A stretch of 64,000 nt of DNA from Cylindrotheca closterium. Lineage: Eukaryota; Bacillariophyta; Bacillariophyceae; Bacillariales; Bacillariaceae. Positions 52,647 to 64,000 of this stretch are shown one piece after another (positions within the stretch are counted from its first letter, which is position 1; each line of letters begins with the position of its first letter). Location: assembly GCA_933822405.4 (NCBI GenBank), contig CAKOGP040000557.1, positions 446,557-510,556 of the forward strand. Direction: 5' to 3'. Made by a program: the position numbers and the translations under genes. The notes below the pieces were generated by a model. It ran no database searches and was not told where the DNA came from. It saw nothing but the letters and a program-made list of their open reading frames with translations.

Positions 52647-54536
52647 GCACAATATTGTTGTATATGGGTAGTTATCGATACGTATCAAAATGACGAGAAA
52701 GTGTGATGGCTGTGTGAAGATAGCAGGGTAAAGGCTAATTTCAAATTGGCATCAGAATTGTTTTTTCATTCATTCTTCACAAAATTCAAATGTTGGGTGA
52801 GACAATGGGTTTTTATTTTATGCTGGTGGAGCAGTTTATACTAGATCCCCCGGGGATAGAAGAAGGGGAAAGAGGAAGAAGAAAAGAAAAAACGAAGAGA
52901 GAAGAAAAGAGGAGAAAGCAATAGGATTGCAATGAAGGGGCTCAACAACACAGTGCTGGTTTCATGCATGGCGTCGCAAGATGACATACGCTATTATCCT
53001 GGCGTTAGCCAGGATTTAGACGGATTTAGAACGAGGTAACAATCCATGAATGTTTGATGTGATAATCGATGCGTCTGAACCGCCTGCAGTATTGAAATGA
53101 TGTCCAAGCACCTCTAAGCCAATAACAATATCTACTGTCCCTACATATCGAAGAATAGATTGAGACTCGGAGGCTCATCGCGCCGCGATTTTTGGTGTCT
53201 CGAATACTTCAAGATTGGAAACATGAAAGTGATGTCAGTGTATATAAAAAGAGAGCACAGCCCGATCTTGTGTCGACAACAAACCATTTGGAAGGAAGGT
53301 GAATCAAGGCATGAAATAATGCTCGACTCTAGCAGCTGATATTATTGCTATGATACTATTGAAACGCTTACTTATGCGAGGCTTGCGAGAACCAGCCAGT
53401 ATTGGATTCGATAGACAATCGGCGGTGTCCTCAATGGACTCAATATTTAGGGAACCAAGCAAGATGGGTAAGGGCCACTACAAAGCCCGATTTCATCGCA
53501 AAGAGAGTAAATACATGTTCTACGATTGAAGGCATGCAACAATCAACTGGTTTTGAGTAAGATTCACAGGCGAAAACATAGACAGAAACCTTTCATGATT
53601 CCTGTTGTTGGCCAAAGCCGCGATAGGAAAGTCTGTTACAGTATAGTCATATATGATGCTTTCAGATTCGGGTATTGTACATTCTACTCTGATGGCAATA
53701 CAATCAACCTTTTTGCACCCGTTTGAGACAATGACTTGATTCCAAAGGTGAAGAGAATACTACCCACTACCTACCTCTTCCGGTATCAGCAGTTGATTTC
53801 AATCTGCCATCAGAGAGGAAGACTGAACGATACTCGATAATGCATAGTAGTACTCTATCTGCAAGATTGAAAAGTCAGGGTCTATTGTTTGATCTATCTA
53901 TTACCTCATGTAGTACCAGTCAATTTCAGTTGACAACCTACCACCCCGTTCTTCAGGGCAGCTAGAAGTGATCCTAGGGGATCTACAGCGCTTCCTCATG
54001 ATCGAGGGCTAAGGTTGTTCCTTAAGACAAGATGTTTAGCTGTTTGATAAGACAAAGAGAAACTGCTATGGCCGTATGGAGCTTGGACCTAACATCCCCC
54101 TAACATCATTTGAAGTCTGTGGAGAGTACTAATTTAGTGTGGAAGAGAGTTAGTCGAATCTATCATTAGAGATAGAGAGCTGTGATTGGCTCATACGACT
54201 AATAATAGACTCATCTTTAGTGAATCGACTAACTCTTATTGGCTAAAAATTCACTAAAGACCCCACCACCATAAAACAAGAACCAGACAATGTGTCCAGT
54301 CACGCGTGATTGGAGATCATTAAAAGTCGATGTCACTGCGACTGTTTACTGTGACTAAATTGAAGCGCGGAGAACTCTTCGGTAGGAAATTCGGGCGGAA
54401 GTTCGTGTGGGAGTGGATGGAAAAATCTGGCAAGACATAGAAATCTGACAAGACGCTCAGGGGAGCGTTGTCACACCGCACCCGCGCCCATATTCAATAT
54501 TGGTTGCCATCACTCACTATTAATTGGTATAGTACC
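52647..54536. other. Gene-poor intergenic region
   Basis: Nearly 1.9 kb with only short ORFs (for example 53526-53726) that match nothing. It includes a hairpin-like TCCTGGCGTTAGCCAGGA at about 52997-53014 and an inverted repeat listed separately. Local purine-rich GAAGAGGAAGAAG tracts lie at 52860-52920. Confidence 0.4.
54146..54236. repeat. 12 bp perfect inverted repeat, possible MITE remnant
   Basis: AGAGTTAGTCGA at 54146-54157 is matched by TCGACTAACTCT at 54225-54236, with TTTAGTG words near both arms and AT-rich sequence between. The size (about 90 bp) could fit a small non-autonomous element, but no target-site duplication is evident. Confidence 0.4.
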
Positions 54537-55184
54537 ATGACGACGCAAAAGATGATAATGTACTTTGACATGGACTCTGTCTATGAAGACCAACTGGACG
54601 ACATTAACCCCAGCGATGGTCATCATGATTATCATGATGAGAACTCCACCATTGCTTCTGTTGACAGCAATCACCATAATGGCAACAGAATCGTCATCAT
54701 CGACAATGAAGCTGAGAATGATGAAGGAGTCGACGAGAGGGACACTGAACAAAAGAAAACTAGTTCAGTGAATGCCACCGCTCAGCTATCGGAACCCGAT
54801 CACCATCAATGTTCTCCAGGAAGTCAGACGGTTCGAAAACGAAAACGTGCCATCACAGAATCATCATTCGAAACGGACACCTTTGATGTCAAGAAACCAA
54901 TCTTCAATTTGGAGATGATTCCTAGAAACCCGCTGAGTCAAAGTTGCATGAAAGCCAGTCGCAAGTCTCAGGAAGCATCAGCATCAGCATCAGCATCAGC
55001 ATCAGCATCAGCATCAGCATCAGCATCAGCATCAGCATCACCACCACCTGCGAGATCACCATCAAGAACGTCATGCTGGAACAACAACAACAAGGTTGCC
55101 AGAAAGCGTTTCGATTTGCATAGAGGAATTCACAGAGTAGAAGACGGCCATGGCGTAAAGCAAGGCAATTGGGTATACGACTAA
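54537..55184 (+). CDS. Low-complexity protein with Ser-Ala repeat, unknown
   Basis: 215 residues from the ATG at 54537; an ORF extension to a TTG at 54468 is not needed. The N-terminal half is acidic, rich in Asp, His and Asn (MYFDMDSVYEDQLDDINPS). The middle has a basic KRKRAITESSFETDTFDVKKP element that could be a nuclear signal, followed by a run of 11 Ser-Ala repeats and PPPARSPSR. The end is basic (VARKRFDLHRGIHR). Nothing identifies a family. The repeat is encoded by the pure hexanucleotide GCATCA and so is likely to vary in length. Confidence 0.5.
   Translation: MTTQKMIMYFDMDSVYEDQLDDINPSDGHHDYHDENSTIASVDSNHHNGNRIVIIDNEAENDEGVDERDTEQKKTSSVNATAQLSEPDHHQCSPGSQTVRKRKRAITESSFETDTFDVKKPIFNLEMIPRNPLSQSCMKASRKSQEASASASASASASASASASASASPPPARSPSRTSCWNNNNKVARKRFDLHRGIHRVEDGHGVKQGNWVYD
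54975..55040 (+). repeat. Hexanucleotide repeat GCATCA x11
   Basis: A pure in-frame run coding for Ser-Ala in the protein at 54537-55184. Confidence 0.95.
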
Positions 55185-55849
55185 AACCAAGGTTGTGGAA
55201 TAAAGAATCCTAAATAGATGATATGATAACTGAAATGGCCCAACAAACAGCGCAAACAGCCAACAAGAAGAAGGGGAAGGAAGAAGTGATCCACTCAACG
55301 GATCATGAGATCAGGCACTGTAAAAAACTCATCGACAGATGCTATCATCGTCCAAACGTCGGCTCCAGTCGGACAATTACTCTGGCGGCAATGATGTGCA
55401 AAACATACCTGTTCCACACAGGTCTTGTCGCCATCCACCACCACCCAAAGACGAAGGAATAGGTGTCCTCTGATCTCTGATGCCTGCGCTCTGGGAAGAC
55501 GAGCTCGCTCGGATCGCAAGCTCCGAAGAATATCTTAAAATGCTAGAATGGTGAAATTCTTTCTAAAATCTCTTTGCATATATATCATGAAACACGCTTC
55601 TATCATACTCGTACCATTTGAATTTATCGTAAAGGAAGAGGATGATGTTCACTTTTGAGGTCTAAGGTAGTACATGAAGGACTAGCATAGTACCGTAAAT
55701 AATCCAACACATCGTCGTCAAATAAGCGATCGATTGTAGAAGCAACATAAAACAGGTCGAGCTTGAATAACAGAGATCTTCTAGGGTATTGACCATTTCA
55801 GATTCCCGTTTTCATCCGTAGAGAGATATAGCGTTCCCCTTTCAACAAT
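55185..55849. other. Intergenic, no supported gene
   Basis: 665 bp upstream of GCN5. Overlapping ORFs at 55223-55462 (+) and 55295-55519 (-) contain no motif I recognise. Confidence 0.4.
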
Positions 55850-57500
<1,651 letters not shown>

Positions 57501-57692
57501 TTGGCATTTGATCGGTATTGCTTTGGACAGGTATTGCTTTGGACAGGCAAATCAGTAGCTAGTAAAAACAGTTTTTGCCTTTTACACCAGTAGTATTTAT
57601 TCAAATTTAACAGCTACAATTCCCTTCACTTTAGCATTTGTTGACCATACTTCTAGTCTTTCCTCTCCCAGCCTGACAAGGCCATAAACAAC

Positions 57693-58658
57693 TCACTCTT
57701 CTTCTTCACCCGCATCACCATCCCCATCACCGGCGCCATCATCCCCGTCATCACCGCCATCATCTTCAACAACGCCGTCCTGGACAGCACCTTCTTCGTC
57801 TTCTTCTTCATCACTCTTCCCACCACAGTTACAGCTGCAAGGGCAAACACATCCACAGCAATACAAGTCACAGCACTTGAAGCTACATTCTCTATTGACA
57901 TAATCCAGCTTGAGTTCTCCTTCGTTCTCAAAGAACATGTAGTCGATCAAGTACAAACCGGCGAAGATGTTGGCTTTTTGCTTCGCAGTCAAACTGGAAT
58001 TCTGATTCAATTCCAAAGCAAAGACGTCAGCGTCAGAGGCCAACTCCTTGGCAAATCCACCAATACTATCCGGCCTTGTCTTGGTAATCTTTCCAACCAG
58101 GTTTCCATCCTTGTCTGTAACTGTAAAGTCGTGGTCAAAGAACAACCCACCTATGCAGCAACATGCCTCAGACTTAATGGTGGCGTATGGTTCCTCATCT
58201 TCCTCACGGTCCATAATTTCCAGACTTGGAGAGAGGTATCCTCCTAAAACGGGCTGCTTGATGTAACCAATCTTGTTTCCATTAATCTCTGGTCCCTCAA
58301 AGACGGTCATTTCTGGGCGACAAATGTCCAAGATAGCGCAGCACTGCCCGCATTTGCAGGGACGATCCAGCAACATGGCTTCCTGGGTGTCCGACTTGGC
58401 TGGTTCGTATACATGCAGCTGGAGTTTGTGGTTGGGGCGGCAACAGGCGCGACCAGTACAGCCACACATTTCCGAAGTCTCAATGACGCGGAACTTGTCA
58501 CCACCGTCATTGGTAAAGACATCGTACTTGTTGGCGATCTCTCCTAGACCACCCAGCATATCCAAATCCAAGGCGTTGGCGGCCGCATTGGCCAGTGCCT
58601 CCAGTGGTTCGAACTTTTGTTTGATGACGAGCTTGTGGGTCTCAGCAAAGGTTTCCAT
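57693..58658 (-). CDS. Phospholipid scramblase-family protein, paralog 1
   Basis: 321 residues, intronless, ATG at 58658. The scramblase fold is recognisable from KYDVFTNDGGDKFRVIETSE, CRPNHKLQLHVYEP, GNKIGYIKQPVLGGYLSPSL, YATIKSEACCCIGGLFFDHDF and ADVFALELNQNSSLTAKQKA, ending DYMFFENEGE. The protein is Cys-rich throughout (CKCGQCCAIL and CCDLYCCGCVCPCSCNCGG), which could be palmitoylated or bind metal. A very acidic Asp/Glu/Gly tail ends the protein. Scramblases move lipids between bilayer leaflets or act as palmitoylated adaptors. A paralog in the same orientation lies at 59294-60178. Confidence 0.8.
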   Translation of the reverse strand: METFAETHKLVIKQKFEPLEALANAAANALDLDMLGGLGEIANKYDVFTNDGGDKFRVIETSEMCGCTGRACCRPNHKLQLHVYEPAKSDTQEAMLLDRPCKCGQCCAILDICRPEMTVFEGPEINGNKIGYIKQPVLGGYLSPSLEIMDREEDEEPYATIKSEACCCIGGLFFDHDFTVTDKDGNLVGKITKTRPDSIGGFAKELASDADVFALELNQNSSLTAKQKANIFAGLYLIDYMFFENEGELKLDYVNRECSFKCCDLYCCGCVCPCSCNCGGKSDEEEDEEGAVQDGVVEDDGGDDGDDGAGDGDGDAGEEEE

Positions 58659-59293
58659 ATTTCGTAGTTGTTATTATGATTTGACGAAGGAAGGAGTTGA
58701 TTTTGGGCTACTATACTATAAGTATGCTAGTGTTTGAAGGAAATGACAATCGCATCTCTTGTCAGTCGGAACTTCAGACTGGCACTATTATGGTTTTTCA
58801 ATCTCCCAAAATTATTAGCTTCGCCAAAAATATGTGGAACGAACGCAACGCGACGCAACATGACGCAACCATGAAATACTCACACGACCTGCTGTACATA
58901 CCGGTACCACCTCTGCAATTTGACTGCAGGAGGATACCATGTCGACCAAAAGCATGCAAATAAAAGGAATGAGATACAATCTAGAAGCACATCATGGCCC
59001 TTTGGTACGATGAGAAAAGAGGGAAAAGTGACACAATGCGTTCCAAACACGCACATTAGTCATAGAAATATGGATGGAAGGGAGGTGGTGCTTGATTCAT
59101 TCAGCTTGAATGTCAAATGCTTGGAGGATATTGCATGGAATGATGTCCTTGCTTTCGCCAAATTTGTATCACATATCTTCTACTTCTACTATTCTTTCCG
59201 ATTACTCTTATTTTGACATATATATATAACTTGCAAGCACATAAAGTTCAATCGCGTTGAACGGCTGCATGGCTACCGAGGCGGCGAGATGAT
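58659..59293. other. Intergenic between scramblase paralogs
   Basis: 635 bp holding the 5' side of paralog 1 and the 3' side of paralog 2. The ORFs at 58697-58963 and 58920-59216 are not supported. Confidence 0.4.
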
Positions 59294-60178
59294 TTACTCG
59301 CCATCCCCACCTTCTCCATCCTCGTCGCTAGATCCACCGCAACTACATTTACAGGGAACGAGGCATCCACAGCAGTACATATCGCAGCACTTGATTTCAC
59401 ATTCTTGATTGACAGCATCCAACTTGAGTTCTCCTTCGTTCTCAAAGAACATGTAATCAATCAAGTGCAGACCGGCAAAGATGTTAGCCTTTTGCTGGGC
59501 AGTCAAATGCGAGTTTTGGTTCAACTCCAAGGCAAAGACATCGGCATCGGAAGCCAATTCCTTTGCGAATTGACCAAGGTCACTTGGCTTGGTCTTGACA
59601 ATCTTTCCAACAACAGTTCCACCCTTATCAGTGACTTCAAAAGTATGGTCGCAGCAGAGTCCTCCAATGCAGCACACGGCGTTAGCCTTAATGGTGGCAT
59701 ATGGCTCGTCATCTTCCTCACGGTCCATAATTTCCAGAGTTGGAGAGAGGAATCCTCCCAAAATGGGTTGCTTGATGTAACCCATCTTGTTTCCATTGAT
59801 CTCAGGTCCCTCAAAGATTGTCATTTCTTGACGACAAATGTCGAAGATAGCACAGCACTGTCCGCACTTGCAAGGACGGTCCATCACCATGGCTTCGGTA
59901 GTGTCCGATTTGGCTGGTTCGTAAACGTGCAATTGCAATTTGTGGTTGGGACGGCAGCAGGCTCGTCCTGTGCAGCAACCGCAGTATTCCGAGGTCTCAA
60001 TGACGCGGAACTTGTCACCGCCATCATCCGTAAAGACATCGTACTTGTTGGCAGTCTCTCCCAAACCACCAAGGGCATCCATATCCAACGCATTGGCAGC
60101 GGCGTTGGCAAGCGCTTCGAGGGGTTCAAACTTTTGTTTGATAATGAGCTTGGAGGTTTCTGCAAAAGTGTCCAACAT
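59294..60178 (-). CDS. Phospholipid scramblase-family protein, paralog 2
   Basis: 294 residues, intronless, ATG at 60178. It is closely similar to paralog 1 along its whole length (MLDTFAETSKLIIKQKFEPL, KYDVFTDDGGDKFRVIETSE, ADVFALELNQNSHLTAQQKA), with the same cysteine clusters (CKCGQCCAIF, CCDMYCCGC). The tail is shorter and less acidic (GGSSDEDGEGGDGE), so the acidic tail of paralog 1 is the main difference. A recent tandem duplication is evident. Its promoter is shared with the divergent permease gene. Confidence 0.8.
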   Translation of the reverse strand: MLDTFAETSKLIIKQKFEPLEALANAAANALDMDALGGLGETANKYDVFTDDGGDKFRVIETSEYCGCCTGRACCRPNHKLQLHVYEPAKSDTTEAMVMDRPCKCGQCCAIFDICRQEMTIFEGPEINGNKMGYIKQPILGGFLSPTLEIMDREEDDEPYATIKANAVCCIGGLCCDHTFEVTDKGGTVVGKIVKTKPSDLGQFAKELASDADVFALELNQNSHLTAQQKANIFAGLHLIDYMFFENEGELKLDAVNQECEIKCCDMYCCGCLVPCKCSCGGSSDEDGEGGDGE

Positions 60179-60792
60179 GATTGATCGTTTAGATTATTAT
60201 TATGGAGTGATAGATGAATGTAAAAGGATTTGGTCAGGCTACCGGTATGCTATTGATTGACTCGTCGACTCGTGCTCGGATTCGTCGTTGGTAATCAATT
60301 GATCTCGAGAGTTCGGATCTTGAATGAATGTGGAAACTCGGAACAGAAACGGCTTGGCAGGTGCAGAAATTGCATTTGAAAAAAAAGACCCCAAAGATAC
60401 GCCGGGCGTATGTTTGAAAAAGGTCATATGTCACAAGCGACATCCAATCAGACACCCGACACCGCACAGTCAGTCATCATTGGGGAGCAACGTCAGTCCA
60501 TCGCATGAAAGAAATGATGTCGAGATTCATTCGTTTTATTCGTTCGCCACCTATTTTGCCCCCCGTTCCGGAATTTCGCGATCGTCCATCGAAACTTCTT
60601 CGCTTGTGAGAAAACACATCAGCAGAGATTCGACGCGGGAAAGTGACATCACTCTCGACACACCCGATATTGGCTCATCATCTCACCAGAGAAAATCTCA
60701 TCACGCACACAACTTGCACTTGCCCTTGCCCTTGATTCATCTCTTATCTATACTCATCCAACCCATCAACAACCCATCAACGAAGAATCAAG
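60179..60792. other. Intergenic, divergent promoter region
   Basis: Between scramblase paralog 2 and the permease. A 176-codon plus ORF at 60324-60854 overlaps the start of the permease and has no signature. It is treated as 5' UTR. Confidence 0.4.
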
Positions 60793-62400
60793 ATGCCGAC
60801 GAGTCGCTCCTGTTCACGAGCAACCACTTCTTTGATCGTGCTTTTGAGTCTTGAAGCGAGTTCTGGATTCGTGAATCATCCTATTGGAAGCTGTACTCGT
60901 GACATCATTGCAAAGACAACCAGAAGCCCGCTCAATGTTCTCGCAGGCCCTGATCAAGAACCTGCTGGAAACACCTTCCTCAAAGGACTTTCTGATAAGA
61001 TTGGAAGCGTCGATGACGATCGCATAATATACCCCGAATACGAATCTGGAGAAGTCTCGCGGGTATTTAGTTCTTTGAGTTACAACAAATCCGAACAAGG
61101 AAAAGTCAATGCCATTCATGTCACTGGGTCTGTCTTGGGTGCCACTGCGTTGGTGGCTGGAACCACGGTCGGTGCTGGAATCTTGGCCCTTCCTGCCGCC
61201 ACTGCTCCCGTGGGATTCCTTCCATCGACTGCCGCCATGGGTGTGGCTTGGTTGTACATGACCATGTCAGGATTGCTCGTTGCCGAGTTGTCCATCAACC
61301 GACTAGGACAATCGGGTAAGCCTGGAAAAGGAATGCTCGATTTGTACGAAGACAATCTTGGCCCCAACTGGTCCAAGTTGGGCAGTCTATCCTATTTCTT
61401 TTTGCATTATGCCGTGGTGGTTGCCTACATTGCCCAGGGTGGCTTGAATTTGGATAATATCTTGGATAACCTAGGGCTGATGAACAAAGATGGGGCACTC
61501 CCAGGAATTGGGCAAGCTTTGTTTGCTTCGGTCTGCGCTTCTGGACTCTTTGTGGCCACCAAAAAGCAAGTGGAACAAGTCAACAATATCTTTGTTCTAC
61601 TGTTGGCTGGTGCCTTTGCTGGAATCATTGGGATTGGAGCTCAATCGGCAGACTTTGGGTCCCTGGTGGACCTTTCCAATCAACACCCCGAAAAAGTGGT
61701 CGATGCCTTTCCAATCATCTTTTTGTCCCTCGTCTTTCAAAATGTGGTTCCCACTGTGGTGAACCAGTTGGAGGGAGACCGTGAAAAGATCACCAAGGCT
61801 ATCATTAGTGGAACTACACTTCCAACACTCATGTTCTTGGCATGGAATGCAGTCGTCCTGGGCAATGTCCAAGGGATGCCAGATGCTTCTACGATGGATC
61901 CCGTCTTGTTGATTCAGGCCGGAGCCCAAGGAGATGGTGGTGCCTTGCTGGGCACTTTGGTTGGTGGATTCTCCTTCTTGGCTGTGGTCACCAGTTTGAT
62001 TGGATTCACCTACGCGCTTTTGGACGCTTGGACGGATGTCTTTAAGATTCCTCAAGATGGACCCGAGTTTGACAAGTGGAAGCTTCCCTTGTTTGCACTC
62101 ATTTACCTTCCACCCTTGGCCTTGTCGGTGACCGATCCAGACATTTTTTACAGCGCTTTGGATTACGGTGGCGCCTTTGGAGTTTCCACCCTGTTCTTGG
62201 TCCTTCCTCCCATTATGGTTTGGGGACAGCGGTATGGAGAAGAAAAGACCGAGCTATTGACAAAACCAATGGTTCCCTTTGGAAAGATTCCGCTTGGATC
62301 CATGTGGAAGGCAGCTGGAACATTGATTCTGGAACAAGGTGCTGACAAGTTAGGAGTTTTCGAGTTCATCTCGGAACACAACCCATTCGCCGCTCCATAA
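60793..62400 (+). CDS. Aromatic amino acid permease (Trp/Tyr permease family), plastid-targeted
   Basis: Intronless, 535 residues. A signal peptide (TTSLIVLLSLEASSG-FVNHP) resembles the diatom bipartite plastid leader, with ASSGF in place of ASAF. A hydrophilic stretch of about 80 residues follows, then about 11 membrane helices. The first carries ALVAGTTVGAGILALPAA, the Gly-rich signature of the ArAAP family of bacterial TyrP/Mtr. Other landmarks are SGLLVAELSINRL, FFLHYAVVVAYIAQGG, FPIIFLSLVFQNVVPTVVNQ and ALLDAWTDVFKIPQ. The transporter probably moves tryptophan or tyrosine by proton symport across a plastid membrane. Chloroplast genomes of some algae relate to bacterial ArAAP, so an ancient bacterial or plastid origin is plausible. 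Confidence 0.85.
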   Translation: MPTSRSCSRATTSLIVLLSLEASSGFVNHPIGSCTRDIIAKTTRSPLNVLAGPDQEPAGNTFLKGLSDKIGSVDDDRIIYPEYESGEVSRVFSSLSYNKSEQGKVNAIHVTGSVLGATALVAGTTVGAGILALPAATAPVGFLPSTAAMGVAWLYMTMSGLLVAELSINRLGQSGKPGKGMLDLYEDNLGPNWSKLGSLSYFFLHYAVVVAYIAQGGLNLDNILDNLGLMNKDGALPGIGQALFASVCASGLFVATKKQVEQVNNIFVLLLAGAFAGIIGIGAQSADFGSLVDLSNQHPEKVVDAFPIIFLSLVFQNVVPTVVNQLEGDREKITKAIISGTTLPTLMFLAWNAVVLGNVQGMPDASTMDPVLLIQAGAQGDGGALLGTLVGGFSFLAVVTSLIGFTYALLDAWTDVFKIPQDGPEFDKWKLPLFALIYLPPLALSVTDPDIFYSALDYGGAFGVSTLFLVLPPIMVWGQRYGEEKTELLTKPMVPFGKIPLGSMWKAAGTLILEQGADKLGVFEFISEHNPFAAP

Positions 62401-62603
62401 TGGATCATAATGGATCTAGAGTCCCAGTGCTACACTTATTAATTGACAGTAAATTAGAGTACCATAGATTAGACAACACATTTCCTGAACGGACTTTTGT
62501 TCGTGTTGCGAGTATCCTGAATGAATCAAGCAAGAAATGTAGATATAGCAACCTGCAAGCAAATAATTGAATAGTGTATAAAAATAATAACTTAGAGAGT
62601 GCC

Positions 62604-64000
62604 TTATACCAGCTGTTGTCGGCTGTCATCCTCTTGATTCGAAAGGTCAAATACTCCTGCTCGAGCAGCCTCTGGTGCACCTGGTGCGGCCGCTGCTGAT
62701 CGCCCGCGAGATGCGCTTCCATCTCGTGCTCGAGAGGAGCTACGGCGCCGACTTCGGCTGCCAGATCGCGTTCGTGAAGTTCCTGAACGAGTCTTGCTCT
62801 TTGATCGACTTCGAGATTTCGATCGGCGACGACCGTGAGAAGAACTCCTGTCGAGCATGGGATTGTCCATTCCAGCTGCAACACGGCGTCTTCTCTTTTT
62901 TCGCTTCTTTCTGGTCAAGTCGCGAAAGAAGAATCCGAGATAACTTTCTCCCCGCCTCCTCTTTTTCCTTGCTCGTGCCAAAAAGATCGAAATAGATAGA
63001 GTAATGGCCATAAAGAGAACCAGCATCACGGAGAATTGACCGACATTACCGAGCGAGTCCCAAGCAACGGCAGAAGCCTTAGCCTTGTGCTTCTTACGGA
63101 AACACTTGTCCAAGTGAAAGTTGTGTGGTTCATCGCAACCTCCCTTCCAAGTTGGTGCAGGTGAGTAGGTAGGAGGCATGGAAGCTCCACCATATTCGAC
63201 CCATGATCCTCCCAAATCAGGCTTGAACACTTCGTACACATCAAGACGATTGAGGAAAAGAGCCAAACAGCCACCATTGGGACAAAAGCTGGAAGTTCCG
63301 ACAGCAACACCAGATGGGTACAGCGATCTCCAATAATCAACATAGTTGTTGCATTTGTCAAGATAGGCGGCAGCAGCGTCTTCCGAGGTAAATCGTGGGG
63401 CATAGGCAAGAGTCATCTGAGGACAGTATCCACCAACGTTGGAACCATCAGGTCCGCAACCATAGGAAGCTCTATCTCCTGCGGCGTGCATGGCACAGTT
63501 GGTGTAGGATCCTTGGGAATTGGAAGGCGAATCGTAGTTCCATGCAATTCCAAGTTCCTTACACAAAGTATCATATAGATAGGCAAGAGCAGAAGAGGTA
63601 TCGACCTCAAATTGAAGCTTTGCGTGTCCATCTTCATCAATAAAGACAAATGCTGGTTTGATGTAAAGAGTACCGAAATCAATGTGCTGCACAACCTTGA
63701 TAATATCAGGTAGCGACATTCCTCCCTGCAAAGCAAAAGAAGCAAGTCCGTTAGAACACTTGTAATGAAATGCAATTCAAACACAAAACATTGTGCATGA
63801 CAATCTTACCATATCAGGGTTGGTGGTACCAGTGTAAAAAATAGGAATGTGCGAGGTATCCTTGTCGACAATGGACCCGACAGCATTACCAAGTTCCTCT
63901 CCAACCAACCAACCGTGGTTTGTTCCGAAACTTGTAATGTAGGTACCGTTACGATCGGTCAAATACTCAAAGTCAAACTGTTCTTGGAACGAGGAGGTAC
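62604..64000 (-). CDS. Type I membrane protein with Arg/Ser-rich tail, 5' part outside window
   Basis: Minus-strand exons 63810-64000 (continues beyond the window) and 62604-63725 join in phase 0 (donor GTAAGA, acceptor TTTGCAG); 437 residues are visible. The lumenal part has conserved-looking blocks (HIPIFYTGTTNPDMGGMSLP, YIKPAFVFIDEDGHAKLQFE) and many cysteines (YGCGPDGSNVGGYCPQ, SSFCPNGGCLALFLNRLD). A single helix (FSVMLVLFMAITLSISIFLA) is followed by a cytosolic tail of about 130 residues that is extremely basic (KKRKKRRRR) and then a long Arg/Ser run like an SR domain. I do not recognise the family. The plan recalls diatom type I membrane proteins linked to silica vesicles, but no specific marker is seen. 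Confidence 0.7.

Noticed and set aside
53526..53726. Small plus ORF in the gene-poor region
   Set aside because: 66 codons, no motif, no neighbouring splice or promoter signal.
60324..60854. A 176-codon plus ORF upstream of the permease
   Set aside because: It overlaps the permease start in another frame, has no family signature, and is best read as promoter and 5' UTR.

Overview
This looks like about 64 kb of nuclear DNA from a diatom, probably a raphid pennate species. That is an inference from four things. Spliceosomal introns are short (roughly 75-150 nt, GT-AG). Plastid proteins carry a signal peptide followed by an ASAF-like motif (DnaJ near 43.5 kb, ribose-5-phosphate isomerase near 48.3 kb, a weaker version in the permease near 60.9 kb). 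Several families common in diatoms are present: BspA-type leucine-rich repeats, helicase-associated (HA) repeats and ankyrin-fused prolyl 4-hydroxylases. There is also a tRNA-Tyr with an intron. Genes sit on both strands with small gaps and no operons. I found no intact transposon, virus or CRISPR array.

Layout. 0-9.3 kb: the end of a membrane protein gene whose frame is broken, then two prolyl 4-hydroxylase/ankyrin paralogs in inverted orientation around a BspA-like LRR gene and a DEK chromatin-protein gene. 9.6-13.05 kb: a tandem duplication holding two copies of a small gene that are identical over 823 bp while their flanks have diverged. 13-22.8 kb: an XRCC4-like end-joining factor, an SBF/bile-acid-type transporter, lipoate octanoyltransferase, an alpha/beta hydrolase, and a secreted redoxin-TSP1-beta-propeller protein. 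23.0-23.8 kb: a decayed HA-repeat gene. 24.3-27.3 kb: the U3 processome protein UTP17/WDR75. 27.5-36.3 kb: a minus-strand family cluster of three CRAL-TRIO genes and three four-helix membrane-protein genes, with relics of both families.

36.6-52.4 kb: RNase HII, tRNA-Tyr, a Gln-rich protein with a Cys-pair motif, a dihydropteridine-reductase-type SDR, plastid DnaJ, a DEX1-like FG-GAP protein, plastid ribose-5-phosphate isomerase, an ethanolamine-phosphate phospho-lyase-type transaminase, a third prolyl 4-hydroxylase, and an unknown basic protein next to a long microsatellite. 52.4-64 kb: a 2.1 kb gene-poor stretch, a low-complexity protein, GCN5 acetyltransferase, two tandem scramblase paralogs, an aromatic amino acid permease, and the 3' part of a type I membrane protein with an Arg/Ser-rich tail.

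Most genes are ordinary housekeeping or family-expansion genes with no shared pathway. The plastid-directed ones (DnaJ, RpiA, probably RNase HII and the permease) are scattered. The most interesting signals concern genome change: an intron shared by two paralogs but at different positions, a perfectly identical gene pair inside diverged repeats, a duplication cluster with relic exons and repeated promoter elements, and a pseudogene hidden in an apparently empty interval. Splice sites were chosen by hand from GT-AG, phase and protein continuity; none is backed by transcript data.
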